Source of the DNA: JACMLC01 sp963817025
Lineage (GTDB): Bacteria; Acidobacteriota; Blastocatellia; Pyrinomonadales; Pyrinomonadaceae
Direction of reading: 5' to 3'
Assembly (NCBI GenBank): GCA_963817025.1
Contig: CAWFML010000005.1
Coordinates: 62,001 to 126,000 of the forward strand
Length of the DNA: 64,000 nt
A program made the translations under genes and the position numbers. Positions 1 to 9,171 of this stretch are shown here, piece after piece. The notes below the pieces were generated by a model, which was not told the origin of the DNA, searched no databases, and saw only the letters and a list, made by a program, of their open reading frames with translations. Position 1 is the stretch's first letter, and each line of letters starts with the position of its first letter.

Positions 1-474
1 GAAGGGCGGTTCGATCTCTTCGACGCATGGGCCGGTGACGCGAACCCGAAACGCGCGCAGATTGCACGTGGTCAGGAGGTCTTCAACAGCACCAACGTCA
101 GCCATAAGAGTTGCCTTGCCTGCCACAACTCTGCAAACAACGGCACTAACATGGAAAATGACCTGTTCGACATCAACACCGCATCGGCTGAGGCGCGCAC
201 ACCGGACTTGCCGCTCTATACCTTCCGCAACAAAGCGACGGGCGAGATACGCCGTTTGACCGACGCGGGATTGGGCAACATCACAGGCCGCTGGATTGAC
301 CTCGGTGACTTCAAGACGCCGACACTGCGCGGGCTGGCCGCGCGTGCGCCGTACTTTCACAACGGAATCGCCGCGACGCTGGAAGACGCTGTGCGCCACT
401 ACGAGAAACATTTCGACTTCGTTTTCACGGACGCGGAGAGAGCCGATCTGGTAGCCTTCTTGAACGCGCTCTAA
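1..474 (+). CDS. C-type cytochrome / cytochrome c peroxidase-like protein, C-terminal part
   Basis: The frame is open from the first base of the window, so the 5' end is missing and 157 residues are visible. A heme-binding CLACH motif lies near visible residue 39. The later sequence FKTPTLRGLAARAPYFHNG is the usual distal segment of the MauG / di-heme cytochrome c peroxidase family, where a Met or His supplies the axial ligand. The protein probably acts in the periplasm as an electron-transfer or peroxide-handling enzyme. It ends at a TAA 45 bases before a long inverted repeat and is convergent with the next genes. The family call is good; the exact substrate cannot be told. Confidence 0.8.
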   Translation, partial: EGRFDLFDAWAGDANPKRAQIARGQEVFNSTNVSHKSCLACHNSANNGTNMENDLFDINTASAEARTPDLPLYTFRNKATGEIRRLTDAGLGNITGRWIDLGDFKTPTLRGLAARAPYFHNGIAATLEDAVRHYEKHFDFVFTDAERADLVAFLNAL

Positions 475-518
475 AATCGGTTCAGGTCGCCTGAAGAAAC
501 TGCTGGAAAGCAAAGAAC

Positions 519-637
519 CTCTCGCGCAAAGGCGCAAAGAGCAAGGGGAAGGGTGTCGGGCGTAGGGTGTAGTGAAAACAAGTTGCTTTTCCTATACCCG
601 ATACCCGACACCCTTCCCCCTTGCTCTTTGCGCGAGA
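519..637. repeat. Nested intergenic inverted repeat (GCAAAGGCGCAAAG family outside, GGGTGTCGGG family inside)
   Basis: The left arm begins TCTCGCGCAAAGGCGCAAAG and continues into AAGGGTGTCGGG. The right arm is its near-complement, ending CTCTTTGCGCGAGA. Two unrelated palindromes therefore appear nested. It lies between convergent genes and could act as a two-way terminator, which is inference. Confidence 0.75.
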
Positions 638-687
638 TAGTCGTTGCCAGTTGCAAGCAGCTCTCATAGCCTGCGCGTCACAGACGG

Positions 688-975
688 CTATCGCTCATCG
701 TCTGGAATGAGCAGGAGCTTGTATGTTCTCCCGCCTTCAACCCCTCCGAAGCTTGTCCCGCTCAACGACAATGTGATGGCTACGGAGGCCATCGTATCAT
801 CGCTGTTGTCCAGCGTCTGGTACGTGACTCCGCCTTGAATGACTGTATAGCCCGCCGTCACTACCCCTTCAAAAACAGGGTCTGTCATGATGGGGGCGGC
901 TGATGTTCCCGTCAGGAAAGTGCCAGCCGCGAACGAGAGCAGGCAAAGGATGATGGTGAGTAGCGTTTTTCGCAT
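688..975 (-). CDS. Small secreted protein of unknown function
   Basis: This 95-residue protein starts with a clear signal peptide (MRKTLLTIILCLLSFAAGTF) with a likely cut near TSAA. The mature part is short and rich in beta-forming residues. AAAGGAGA lies about 9 bases before the ATG. The start is only 18 bases after the stop of the upstream di-heme oxidoreductase gene on the same strand, so the two are probably cotranscribed and may work together in the periplasm. No family is recognised. Confidence 0.65.
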   Translation of the reverse strand: MRKTLLTIILCLLSFAAGTFLTGTSAAPIMTDPVFEGVVTAGYTVIQGGVTYQTLDNSDDTMASVAITLSLSGTSFGGVEGGRTYKLLLIPDDER

Positions 976-993
976 GCCGGTGTCTCCTTTTCT

Positions 994-3069
994 TCACAGT
1001 GATTTGAGGAACTTAAACAACTGCGCTTTCTGCTGCGTCGTCAATGCTTGAAAGGCAGTTCTGCTTGAGGCTGCCTGTCCGCCATGACGCATGATTGCTT
1101 CATTCATGGTAAACGACTGTGCCCCGCTATTTGTCGGCGGGCTGCTCGAACCCCCGTCATGCATCAGCCTGTCACGCGTTCTCAAACCCCACAGCGGCGG
1201 CGTGCGTACCATGTTTCTGGTTATCTCGCCGTTGGTTTCGACAATGCCGTCTCCAGTCCCTATGTCATGCAGTAGAAAATCGCTGAAGGGGTGAAACGTC
1301 TTGTTGGCAAGCGCGGCTGGCACTGTGAATGTCCCGCCGTTGAGCACTGTGCCTGCGACGGGCGTAGTGGTAATCGTGCGTACGTGGCAGACCGAACAGC
1401 TCAACTGGTCAAAGAGGATCGAGCCGGGGTCTGTGGCATCAACCGGGACGAGGTTGCGATCACGCGGCGGAGCTTTGAGCGAGCGCATGAAGCGCGTGAA
1501 GGCTTCGACATCTTCGCCAAAACCCTGTGCGCCGCCTGTGTCCTCCGGGTCAGGCAAGGGATCAAAAGAGATAACCCAACGCCCGAGCGAGCTTGATTCC
1601 ATAGGGCGCAGCGGGCTGGTAATCCCTATCTCCGCCTGATAGGCCGCAGCCGAGAAGGTGAGCAAGCTGGCGATAGAATTTTTCCAGCCGAAACGACCGA
1701 TGCGCGTCTGGCCCGGAGCTTCCAGCAGTGGCACGGAGATGGCCGTGCCGCGCATGCCCAGCGGCTGATTGTCACGAATCGAGAGGAGCGTGGCATCATC
1801 AGTCGCCTCGACAAAGCCATCGCCGAGAAGATTGAGCGAGGCGCGGAAGGTGCGTACATCCTCGCCCATGTCCGGCGACCATTGTGGATTAGTATAAGAG
1901 GAGAACCCCTGCCTGAGGAGTTGGGTCTGGTTGCTGCCGTCCGTTTCCATAGTGAAAATCTTGAAAGAGCCTCCCTGACGCGTGCTCTGAAACGCGATGA
2001 GTTCCCCGTCTGGCGACCATGCAGGCGCGCCGTCGTTGGCAGCGTTGTTCGTCAGACGGGTCTGTGAAGCGCCCGTCGAGGTCATCTTGTATACCTCTGA
2101 ATTGCCGTCACGCGTGCTTCCGAAGGTAATCATCGTTCCGTCGGGCGACCATGAAGGATTGCCGTTGAAAAAGAAGCCTGTGGTGTTGGTCAGGTTCGTC
2201 TGGCCGCTGCCGTCTGCGGCCATCACCCAGACATCCGTTTTTGAAACGTTCAATCTCTGAAACGCAATCTTACTGCTGTCGGGCGACCATGCCGGATAAT
2301 CGTTGCCGCCGACGCCGTCGTTAGTACGGTTCACTTGATTGGTGCCGTCCGGGTTCATCGTCCAGATTTGAAAACCGCCCGTCCCCGTACGGTTGGTGGC
2401 AAACGCGATGGTCGCCCCGTCGGGCGACCAGACTGGATGTATCGAGGATGAGTTCAGGTCAGTGGTTAGCTGTGTCTGGTTCGAGCCGTCCACATCCATC
2501 TTGAAGACCTGCCTGATGCCGCTCACTATTCTGGCGAACACGATCTGCCGTGCGTCGGGCGAGAATGAAGCGAAGTTCACGGTCTGCGGGTCGTTGTTGA
2601 CCTCGCCGTATTGCCCGCCGTCGAAACCCATCACGAACATCTGGTCGGCGTTCTTAGAGCAGATGATTCTGGAGCCATCGGGGATGCGCTCCTGAATCTC
2701 CGCGTTGGTCGCGCGCGCTTGAATCAGCGAGCCGCCGGGAGCATCTACAAACGTCCCGTCGGGCGCGCTGTGTCCGGCTCGCAACTCGAAGATTTGACTG
2801 ATGCCGCCGGAGACAGGATTCTGGTGGCACTCTGCACATGATTGCGCGTTGTAGACCGGCCCGAGTCCATCGGCGACCTGATCTTGACCTTCAAATGTAG
2901 TTTTGTCGGCGTTGAATTCGGACTGTGTTGTGAACCCGTTGGTCTGGTTATCAAAGCCTGCGGGGGCTTCAGTCGGGCCTGACTGGCTTTTAACGGCTGG
3001 CGTTATCGAGAGCGATGCGACTAACGCCAAAACAAAGAACGTAAGGACAAACAGCTTGAGAATTTTCAT
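994..3069 (-). CDS. Di-heme (thiol) oxidoreductase-like protein with an internal TolB-type beta-propeller
   Basis: A 691-residue exported protein with a signal peptide at residues 1-29. Heme motifs CAECH (78-82) and CSVCH (558-562) are the two c-type sites of the di-heme oxidoreductase (DHOR) family, and the C-terminal part (about 405-691, with MVRTPPLWGLRTRDRLMHDG) is typical of it. Between the hemes, residues 135-400 form about six WSPDG repeats of the PD40/TolB kind, where an ordinary DHOR has continuous enzyme sequence. AAGGAG stands 5 bases before the ATG. Probable periplasmic redox enzyme; the propeller may bind a partner or substrate, which is inference. Its small secreted neighbour follows directly. 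Confidence 0.8.
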   Translation of the reverse strand: MKILKLFVLTFFVLALVASLSITPAVKSQSGPTEAPAGFDNQTNGFTTQSEFNADKTTFEGQDQVADGLGPVYNAQSCAECHQNPVSGGISQIFELRAGHSAPDGTFVDAPGGSLIQARATNAEIQERIPDGSRIICSKNADQMFVMGFDGGQYGEVNNDPQTVNFASFSPDARQIVFARIVSGIRQVFKMDVDGSNQTQLTTDLNSSSIHPVWSPDGATIAFATNRTGTGGFQIWTMNPDGTNQVNRTNDGVGGNDYPAWSPDSSKIAFQRLNVSKTDVWVMAADGSGQTNLTNTTGFFFNGNPSWSPDGTMITFGSTRDGNSEVYKMTSTGASQTRLTNNAANDGAPAWSPDGELIAFQSTRQGGSFKIFTMETDGSNQTQLLRQGFSSYTNPQWSPDMGEDVRTFRASLNLLGDGFVEATDDATLLSIRDNQPLGMRGTAISVPLLEAPGQTRIGRFGWKNSIASLLTFSAAAYQAEIGITSPLRPMESSSLGRWVISFDPLPDPEDTGGAQGFGEDVEAFTRFMRSLKAPPRDRNLVPVDATDPGSILFDQLSCSVCHVRTITTTPVAGTVLNGGTFTVPAALANKTFHPFSDFLLHDIGTGDGIVETNGEITRNMVRTPPLWGLRTRDRLMHDGGSSSPPTNSGAQSFTMNEAIMRHGGQAASSRTAFQALTTQQKAQLFKFLKSL

Positions 3070-3657
3070 ATTTACTCCTTAAAGCTCGCACTCACTTCGG
3101 AGAGAAGTGGAGCGGGTGGATGAGCGTGCCGGATGGTCATCAGAGTTGTCATGCGAGGGCGCAAGCGCCTGTGAGCCGGAAACATCTCCCGGCCTGCTGC
3201 AAACCAACCGGCTTTCACGAAAGACCTCCGGCGCGCTAATGTCCATACGGACGCCGGAAACTCACTGCTGTTGGACAGTTGGATTCAACAGCAGAGGAAC
3301 GAGTGAATTGTGAAAGAAGAGTGAACGTGACAGTCAGGTCTATCTACTGTCACGGGCTGCTGGTTAAGGTTGAGGTAAAGTTAACAGAAGAGAGGCTCAT
3401 CGAAGGAGCGAGGCTTTTGTTAACAGAAAAATCAATGCGTCGTTAATGAGCCGGTCAGGCTCTGTCAGTGAAAGCAACTCAGGCTCTATCAGTGAAAGCA
3501 ACGATATGGACGTTAGAGAAAACGCCTGTCATGCTTATAAATCAAATGTTCGGAGTTCAAATGGAAATCTACTCGCATTGAATTCTTGAGTCAAGAAAAT
3601 TTCGGGTAGCGGTTCAGTTTGAAATTCCGGCACGTATCATTATCATGTAGGAACACT
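3070..3657. other. Intergenic region with short direct repeats
   Basis: This 588-base gap lies between divergent genes, so it should hold promoters for both. Two direct repeats are visible: GTTAACAGAA near 3377 and 3419, and a 24-bp tandem pair differing at one base (3455-3478 and 3479-3502; TCAGGCTCTRTCAGTGAAAG in common). These could be regulator sites. No convincing coding region was found. Confidence 0.4.
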
Positions 3658-4095
3658 ATGAAAAGAATCTTACTGTTACTTGTTGCCCTCTTGACCTGTG
3701 CGGGTCTTGCGGTTTCTCAAGACTTATCAACCTCCGGCAACGTCGCAGACATGGCAGGCATGCAACACTGTTATCTCATCGCTGACAGCGCTGTCGCACG
3801 CGCGCGATTGGTCAAAGAACTGAAGAAACAAGCTCCCCAACTACAGATCGTGGGTTCACCCGGTGAAGCTCAATTCTTCCTTGAATACAAAGTGCTGGAA
3901 ATCGAAAGCGATGATGAGCCTTTGACGCCGACGACCACTTCGCAAATGATCGCGTACACCATGCAAAACGGGCAGCCCATCGTTGCGTGGTCGAAAAAAC
4001 AAGATGACGAGGGCGTGAGCCGCAAAAATGAAGTCAATCTGGTACGCAATTTCATCAAGGCTTTGAAGAAAGCAAAAGCTACACGCCCGCACTAG
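3658..4095 (+). CDS. Secreted protein of unknown function
   Basis: The ATG at 3658 is preferred over an in-frame start 39 bases upstream. It has GTAGGAAC in front and opens directly with a signal peptide (MKRILLLLVALLTCAGLAVSQ). The mature protein is about 125 residues, with an alpha/beta middle (QIVGSPGEAQFFLEYKVLEI) and a basic C-terminus. It resembles small exported proteins of unknown function that are common in Acidobacteria. No motif supports a reaction. Confidence 0.65.
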   Translation: MKRILLLLVALLTCAGLAVSQDLSTSGNVADMAGMQHCYLIADSAVARARLVKELKKQAPQLQIVGSPGEAQFFLEYKVLEIESDDEPLTPTTTSQMIAYTMQNGQPIVAWSKKQDDEGVSRKNEVNLVRNFIKALKKAKATRPH

Positions 4096-4204
4096 ATTCT
4101 CTTTTCAACTCGTATGTCGAACTCACTTTAGAATTATGTACTTCGAAGTCGTTTTACATTATGCTCGCGCAGACATTTGAGAAAGAGGAGTTCAACCCCC
4201 AAAT

Positions 4205-6217
4205 ATGAAACCAGCAACATTTGTCAGTCCCCGCATTACGCTTCACATCCTATTGATCGTCATCGTCATCACCGCCAGTTTGGTGTCTACCAAGACTGCC
4301 TCATCTCAGTCCATGAGAGAAACGTTTAAGAGCGCGTCTCTCGTGCGTCCGGTGAAAGGTATTTCCGAAACAAGGTCATCCGTGGCGATGCTGACGCCAC
4401 CACGGTATCAAATTTATGACATTGGCATTGTGCAGGCGGGCGACACCGCTTCACAGGGATTCGGTGTTTCGACGGGCGATGTCGCGGTTGGCCGCTCCGT
4501 TCGCACGGGCGGGTCGCAAGCCTTTTCGTGGACGCAGGGCGGCGGCATCGTCGGCTTGCCAAACCTCTCCATGCGCCCCTTTTGTGTCTCTAACAGTGCG
4601 AATAACAGCGGCCTCGTCGCGGGGACATGTGCGACCACGCTGTTCGGCTCAAGTCGTTTGCCAGTGGTCTGGCAAAACGGCATTGTGTCGCAGCTTCCGC
4701 TTCCTAACGGCGAAACGCTCGGTGATGCCAGCGACGTGAACGCTTCCGGGGTCGCGGTCGGCTCGGTTAACGGCGGAAGCCTACAGCGGGGCGTCATTTA
4801 CAGCGGCGGCACTGCAACGATCATCACGCAGACAACTTCCAACGGAAGCTTTTTTGTGACGGCCTTTGGCGTCAACGATTCCGGTCGCGTCGTCGGCGTG
4901 GGAATTGATCCGAACAACGCCGCGCGTAATGTCGGTATCGTTTATGACATTGGCAGCAGCTCCGCCTTCGAGGTCGGCGCGCTGTCAGGATTTAACGGCG
5001 CACTGGCTTTTGCCGTCAGCAACACAGGTTATGTCGTCGGCTCAAGCATGCTTAATCAAGGCTCTGGCCTGCCGTTCATCTGGTCGCAGGCTACAGGCAT
5101 GGTCGCGCTCCCGCTCCCTTCCGGCACAACACAAGGCTCCGCGCGAGCGGTCAATTCAGCCGGTTGGGTTGTCGGCACTGCCTCCTCTGCATTCGCCATC
5201 CCGTTCCTTTACGACGGCGCAGCCACCTATCGCTTAGCTGATCTGATTCCCGCCGGAACGGGTTGGGATTTGTCCATGAACACCTCCTCAGCGGCTCTTG
5301 GAATTAGTGACAACAACGTCATTGTCGGAACCGGCGTTTACAACGGACAGGTGCACGCCTACGCGATGGTTCCGGCGACAAGCACATGGTTTGATTTCGA
5401 CGGCGACGGCAAGACGGACGTTTCTGTGTTTCGTCCTTCAAATAGTTTTTGGTATATCTCAAATAGCTCCAACAACTCTTTCCGCACAGAGGCGTTCGGC
5501 ACGACAGGCGACCGAATCGTACCGGCAGATTACGACGGCGATGGCAAAACTGATGTCGCAGTTTTCCGTCCCTCGACTGCTGCATGGTATTTCATAGACA
5601 GTTCGACGGGGGTTTTTCGTGCCGCACAGTTCGGACAAGCGGGCGATACTCCTACGCCGGGAGATTATGACGGAGACGGCAAAGCGGACATCTCTGTCTT
5701 TCGTCCCGCGAGCGGCTTCTTCTATTCGCTCCATAGCTCTGACGGTTCATTCCAGTACCAGCAATGGGGCGCTAACGGAGATGTGCCTGTTCCCGGAGAT
5801 TATGATGGAGATTCAAAGACTGACTTCGCCATCTATCGTCCATCGAGTAGCAGCTTCTATGTCCTACGCAGTTCTAACGGCAGCATCAACGCACAGCAGT
5901 GGGGAACGAGCGGAGACAAGCCGATTGCCGCAGACTTTGATGGAGACGACAAGACGGATATAGCTGTCTACAGACCATCAATGGGGGCCTGGTATTACCT
6001 GCAAAGCTCCGACAATGGCTTTAGAGCTGTGAGCTGGGGCACGAGTGGAGACATTCCTGTCGCGGGAGATTATGACGGCGACGGCAAATGGGACATCGCT
6101 GTCTTCCGACCTTCAACAGGCGTCTTCTATATCTTACAGAGCACAAGCAATAGTTTGCGTGCGGAGCAGTTTGGCGTTAATGGTGATATGCCTGTCGCTA
6201 CGGCTTATGTACCCTGA
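4205..6217 (+). CDS. Exported protein with HAF-like propeller repeats and FG-GAP-type calcium repeats
   Basis: A 670-residue protein with an N-terminal hydrophobic segment (residues 13-32). Residues about 70-390 contain repeats such as FGVNDSGRVVGVG and ARAVNSAGWVVGT, typical of HAF-type extracellular propellers. Residues about 395-670 hold six FG-GAP-like repeats, each with D-x-D-G-D-x-K-x-D followed by FRPS, a calcium-binding pattern also seen in the protein at 50261. It is likely secreted or surface-bound, with an adhesive or carbohydrate-related role as inference. A GAGGAG-like site lies rather far (about 15 bases) from the ATG. Confidence 0.8.
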   Translation: MKPATFVSPRITLHILLIVIVITASLVSTKTASSQSMRETFKSASLVRPVKGISETRSSVAMLTPPRYQIYDIGIVQAGDTASQGFGVSTGDVAVGRSVRTGGSQAFSWTQGGGIVGLPNLSMRPFCVSNSANNSGLVAGTCATTLFGSSRLPVVWQNGIVSQLPLPNGETLGDASDVNASGVAVGSVNGGSLQRGVIYSGGTATIITQTTSNGSFFVTAFGVNDSGRVVGVGIDPNNAARNVGIVYDIGSSSAFEVGALSGFNGALAFAVSNTGYVVGSSMLNQGSGLPFIWSQATGMVALPLPSGTTQGSARAVNSAGWVVGTASSAFAIPFLYDGAATYRLADLIPAGTGWDLSMNTSSAALGISDNNVIVGTGVYNGQVHAYAMVPATSTWFDFDGDGKTDVSVFRPSNSFWYISNSSNNSFRTEAFGTTGDRIVPADYDGDGKTDVAVFRPSTAAWYFIDSSTGVFRAAQFGQAGDTPTPGDYDGDGKADISVFRPASGFFYSLHSSDGSFQYQQWGANGDVPVPGDYDGDSKTDFAIYRPSSSSFYVLRSSNGSINAQQWGTSGDKPIAADFDGDDKTDIAVYRPSMGAWYYLQSSDNGFRAVSWGTSGDIPVAGDYDGDGKWDIAVFRPSTGVFYILQSTSNSLRAEQFGVNGDMPVATAYVP

Positions 6218-6224
6218 TTTCCGC

Positions 6225-7979
6225 TCACTGCTTGCGTCCGATTGCAAACAGGCTCTTTGACGAGCGCACGTACATCACTCCGTTAGATAAAGCGGGGGTA
6301 GCCATCAGCAGTTCTCCCATCGAGTTGGTTGCGATGTGCTTGAAATTCTGTCCGGCTGCGATGACAAGCATTTCGCCGTCTTCGTTCGAGAGGTAGAGCT
6401 TGCCGTCGGCGGCGACCGGAGAGGCGCTGAATCCGCTGCCGGTGAGCGGCAGCCGCTGGCGATAAAGTTCCTCGCCGGTTCGCAGGTTGTAGGCGTCGAG
6501 CAGGCCATTGTTGGCGAGCACGTAGAGAATGCCCTGATAGACGAGCGGCGTCGGCATGTACGGGCCGCGACCCGTGCGGCTCCATGCAATCGCCTCACTC
6601 TTCGCCTGTCCCTCCGGCAAGGTCAGGTCTCCGCGAGCATTAGCCCGCACTACATAAATCGGTCGCTCAGGCGGACGGCCACTGACGACCACGAACATAT
6701 CATCTGCAAAGACGGGCGTCGGCGCTGTAATCTTTGAGCTGCGACCGAGCCGCCACAGCTCTTTTCCTGTCCGTGGGTCATAACCGCGTATGTAGTTTGA
6801 AGCATTCGCCACAAGAACCGGGCCAGCCGAGGTGGCGGCCACGGTCGGTGTGCCCCATGATGGAATCTCTTCGCGCTCAGTCTTCCACACAGTCTTGCCC
6901 GTGTCCGCATCCAGAGCCAAAATAAAAGAATCGTCCTGAGTGTCGCACTGGATAATGACGAGACCGTTCCAGATAACTGGCGAACTGGCTGAACCCCATT
7001 CGTAGGTCGGAATGTCATACGCGCCGAAGTCCAGGCGACCCAAATCAACTTTCCAGAGAAAGCGACCGTTGACATCATAGGCATGGATACCTTGCGAGCC
7101 GAACCACGCCACGACGATGCGGCCATCTGTGGCTGGAGTCGAGTTGGCGTAAGTCGCTTTGATATGGCGCTTGTCCGCCGGTATGCCCTCGTGAGCGATG
7201 CGCTCCCAGAGAATTTTGCCGGTTCGTTTGTCGAGCGCGTAAATTATCCACCGGTGGCGCGAGCGATCTTTGGAGGCATCGCCGTCGCCATACAGGCCGG
7301 GGCGGAAGGTCGCGTTCGGGTCTGTGCTGGAAGCGCTGGTGACAAAGATTCTGTTTCCCCAGACGATGGGGCTGGAATGTGCGAGTCCGGGAATCGGCGT
7401 GCGCCAGAGAATGTTCTTGCCTGTCTTGGTGTTCCACTCATCCGGGAGATTCTGCCGCTCGGCTACGCCTGAAGCCTGCGGCCCGCGAAAGGAAGGCCAG
7501 CTTCCATCCTGCGTGTTCGGGCGAGGACGCGCAGGCGCACGCGCACCGGCAGTTCTCACGATGCTGCGCGCGACCTTGATTTTTGTCTCGGCGGTGGGCG
7601 ACCAAATGCTGCGGTCGAGAATCATACGCCGCGGCACGCAATCATCCGAGATAAGGTCGAAGCTGACGCGGCTGCCGTCAAGCCGCAGCCTGTATCGCCC
7701 CGCTCCTTCACAACCGGCGGGAGCACCCGGCATTGACAGCTCAATTTCATCACCCTTGATTTTCCAGTTGCCATTCATAGAGGGCCAGCGGTCGCCCTCC
7801 AGCGTGAATGTGCCGCCGGAATCGAACCGCGCGCTAAAGACACCAAACTTCAAGGGCGTAGATGGGAGCTGCACATCGGTCTGCTGGCTGGCGACTACTA
7901 AATTCGATGCACTGGCGGCCACCACTCCTATTGCCAGCGCCAGGGCGAGCCAGAGCTTTATGCCATCCATCCTTTTCAT
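6225..7979 (-). CDS. Exported PQQ-type (BamB-like) beta-propeller protein
   Basis: The ATG at 7979 (MKRMDGIKLWLALALAIG) is preferred: AAAGGG lies 9 bases upstream and a signal peptide follows at once. An in-frame GTG 33 bases further upstream is possible. Residues about 35-120 form a small beta domain with two Cys. Residues about 155-580 are a PQQ-like propeller beginning WPSFRGPQASGV, with blades containing TGKxLWR motifs. No dehydrogenase catalytic set is evident, so a structural or sensing role is as likely as an enzyme. It is convergent with the preceding gene, with only 7 bases between the two stops. Confidence 0.75.
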   Translation of the reverse strand: MKRMDGIKLWLALALAIGVVAASASNLVVASQQTDVQLPSTPLKFGVFSARFDSGGTFTLEGDRWPSMNGNWKIKGDEIELSMPGAPAGCEGAGRYRLRLDGSRVSFDLISDDCVPRRMILDRSIWSPTAETKIKVARSIVRTAGARAPARPRPNTQDGSWPSFRGPQASGVAERQNLPDEWNTKTGKNILWRTPIPGLAHSSPIVWGNRIFVTSASSTDPNATFRPGLYGDGDASKDRSRHRWIIYALDKRTGKILWERIAHEGIPADKRHIKATYANSTPATDGRIVVAWFGSQGIHAYDVNGRFLWKVDLGRLDFGAYDIPTYEWGSASSPVIWNGLVIIQCDTQDDSFILALDADTGKTVWKTEREEIPSWGTPTVAATSAGPVLVANASNYIRGYDPRTGKELWRLGRSSKITAPTPVFADDMFVVVSGRPPERPIYVVRANARGDLTLPEGQAKSEAIAWSRTGRGPYMPTPLVYQGILYVLANNGLLDAYNLRTGEELYRQRLPLTGSGFSASPVAADGKLYLSNEDGEMLVIAAGQNFKHIATNSMGELLMATPALSNGVMYVRSSKSLFAIGRKQ

Positions 7980-8340
7980 CTGAACCATCCCTTTCGCATG
8001 AACTCCGACCACAAATGCGCGCCCTGGAAGTCTGTCTGCGCTTTTGAGCTAAGCTGGAAGGACTTAATATCCATCAGGCCAGAAGAGCAAGCAGTGCGAT
8101 TCCGGAAGGGCGCATCTCAATTCTCCGTCAACAGGTGAGAGCCGGAACGACCGCGAAGATATTACTCAGGGCGATAGAGTGTCAATAAATTCACAGCCGA
8201 ACTTAACCCTCAGCCGCGCCAGCTTTATCTATCTGCTCGTAATAATATCCTGAAATGGGCGTAGAAATACCCTCAGCACTACCTTCATAGAGTGTTTGAC
8301 GAGCTATCAGGAGATAGATCGTCTCAACTTTATCCCAAAC
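7980..8340. other. Intergenic region, no gene seen
   Basis: The sequence upstream of the PQQ-type gene should carry its promoter. Open frames here have no plausible start or coding pattern. Nothing else is recognised before the hairpin at 8341. Confidence 0.35.
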
Positions 8341-8375
8341 GACAAACGGCAGACCATGCGGCCTGCCGTTTGTGC
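8341..8375 (-). terminator. Hairpin downstream of the displaced tRNA-Ala 3' copy
   Basis: ACAAACGGCAG pairs with CTGCCGTTTGT around a short loop. It sits just 3' (minus strand) of the partial tRNA copy at 8383, where the terminator of the original tRNA gene would be. The trailing U-run is weak, so the terminator call is tentative. Confidence 0.45.
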
Positions 8376-8382
8376 TTGAATC

Positions 8383-8433
8383 TTTTGGTGGAGCAGAGGA
8401 GAGTCGAACTTCTGGCCTCCGCATTGCGAACGC
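8383..8433 (-). repeat. Partial tRNA-Ala copy (3' half): outer left attachment site of the island
   Basis: These 51 bases match 9166-9216 with two differences (8402 and 8411), covering the acceptor 3' strand, T arm and anticodon region of tRNA-Ala(CGC). The match stops sharply after CGCATTGCGAACGC. The missing 5' half means it cannot be a working tRNA. It is best read as the left junction left by an integrative element. Confidence 0.8.
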
Positions 8434-8510
8434 CTCTAAGCTGACTCTACACAGTTGTGTGCGTTTGCATGGATTTGCATATATTCAATCAAGCAGCCGT
8501 CATTGAGCCT

Positions 8511-8534
8511 TGCCCCGTCCGAAAGCGGGGCATT
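8511..8534. terminator. Small GC hairpin
   Basis: GCCCCG and CGGGGC form a perfect 6-bp stem around TCCGAAAG inside the first decayed element. No long T-run follows. Its role is uncertain. Confidence 0.3.
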
Positions 8535-8607
8535 CGTTTTGTATGCATATGCGCCTGTTTGCATTGGCTCAAGTCAAAACGGCGTCAAGGATATTAGATG
8601 TCTTTGC

Positions 8608-8877
8608 CTAAAAACTCCTGATTGGTTGATAAGGGTTATAGTTACCCCAAAAGTATTGAGGAGAGTTAGTCACCTTCGCCACATCCTTCGTGCTTTGAGG
8701 GACAGGAAAAGCTTCATTCCAAAGATTCTCAAAAACTTCATTCGCGTCGCCTTGAGCTTGCTTATAACCAATACGCGCATACTCTTTCACGAGCAAGACC
8801 AAATCTCTGCGCACTGCCGCGCGGATGGCTTCCATTCTTAGCATCGCCCGTGTCTTAAACTTTATGTCTGTTACCAT
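8608..8877 (-). CDS. Small hypothetical protein inside the tRNA-Ala island
   Basis: A putative 89-residue protein starting MVTDIKFKTRAMLRM; an in-frame ATG lies 18 bases upstream. The composition is protein-like and helical (AIRAAVRRDLVLLVKEYARI). No family is recognised and no good ribosome site is seen at either start. It lies between the partial tRNA copy and the integrase fragment, so it is probably cargo of the first element. Confidence 0.4.
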   Translation of the reverse strand: MVTDIKFKTRAMLRMEAIRAAVRRDLVLLVKEYARIGYKQAQGDANEVFENLWNEAFPVPQSTKDVAKVTNSPQYFWGNYNPYQPIRSF

Positions 8878-8969
8878 TTTTACATGATAGTGCATCCGGG
8901 CACACAGCGGGTTGCGGCTGGGTTGCGCTTATGTGTCTGGAAGGTGTTTATGCCTGAGGGCTTCCACCT

Positions 8970-9155
8970 GTGGACGTTTTCACGCTGGTCTCCATCTTGG
9001 GCCACAGTGACATACGGATGACTGCGCGCTATACGCACGCGACGGATGAAGCCAAGCGCAGAGCAGTGGAAAAATTGACCGAATCCGGCGCAACGGGTCA
9101 AAAGGCAGTCAAAAAAGCGGGTAGAGAAAAAGGCAGGCGTGCAAACCTGCCTTAA
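8970..9155 (+). pseudogene. Tyrosine recombinase (integrase) C-terminal fragment
   Basis: The peptide contains VSILGHSDIRMTARYTHATD, the last conserved block of phage-type integrases: the LLGH motif and the catalytic Tyr in RYTH. Everything before it, including the catalytic Arg and Lys, is missing; an in-frame TGA occurs at 8955. It ends 17 bases before the tRNA-Ala 3' end, where an integrase gene of a tRNA-targeting element often lies. It is a remnant of the left-hand element. Confidence 0.75.
9129..9153 (-). terminator. Terminator of tRNA-Ala
   Basis: On the minus strand GGCAGG-TTTGCACG-CCTGCC is followed by TTTTT. It lies just 3' of tRNA-Ala and overlaps the end of the integrase fragment on the other strand. 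Confidence 0.6.
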
Positions 9156-9171
9156 TTCTTAGTATTTTTGG

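Noticed and set aside
8203..8424. Minus-strand frame of 73 residues at the left island edge
   Set aside because: It overlaps the partial tRNA copy and its terminator hairpin, so coding is unlikely.
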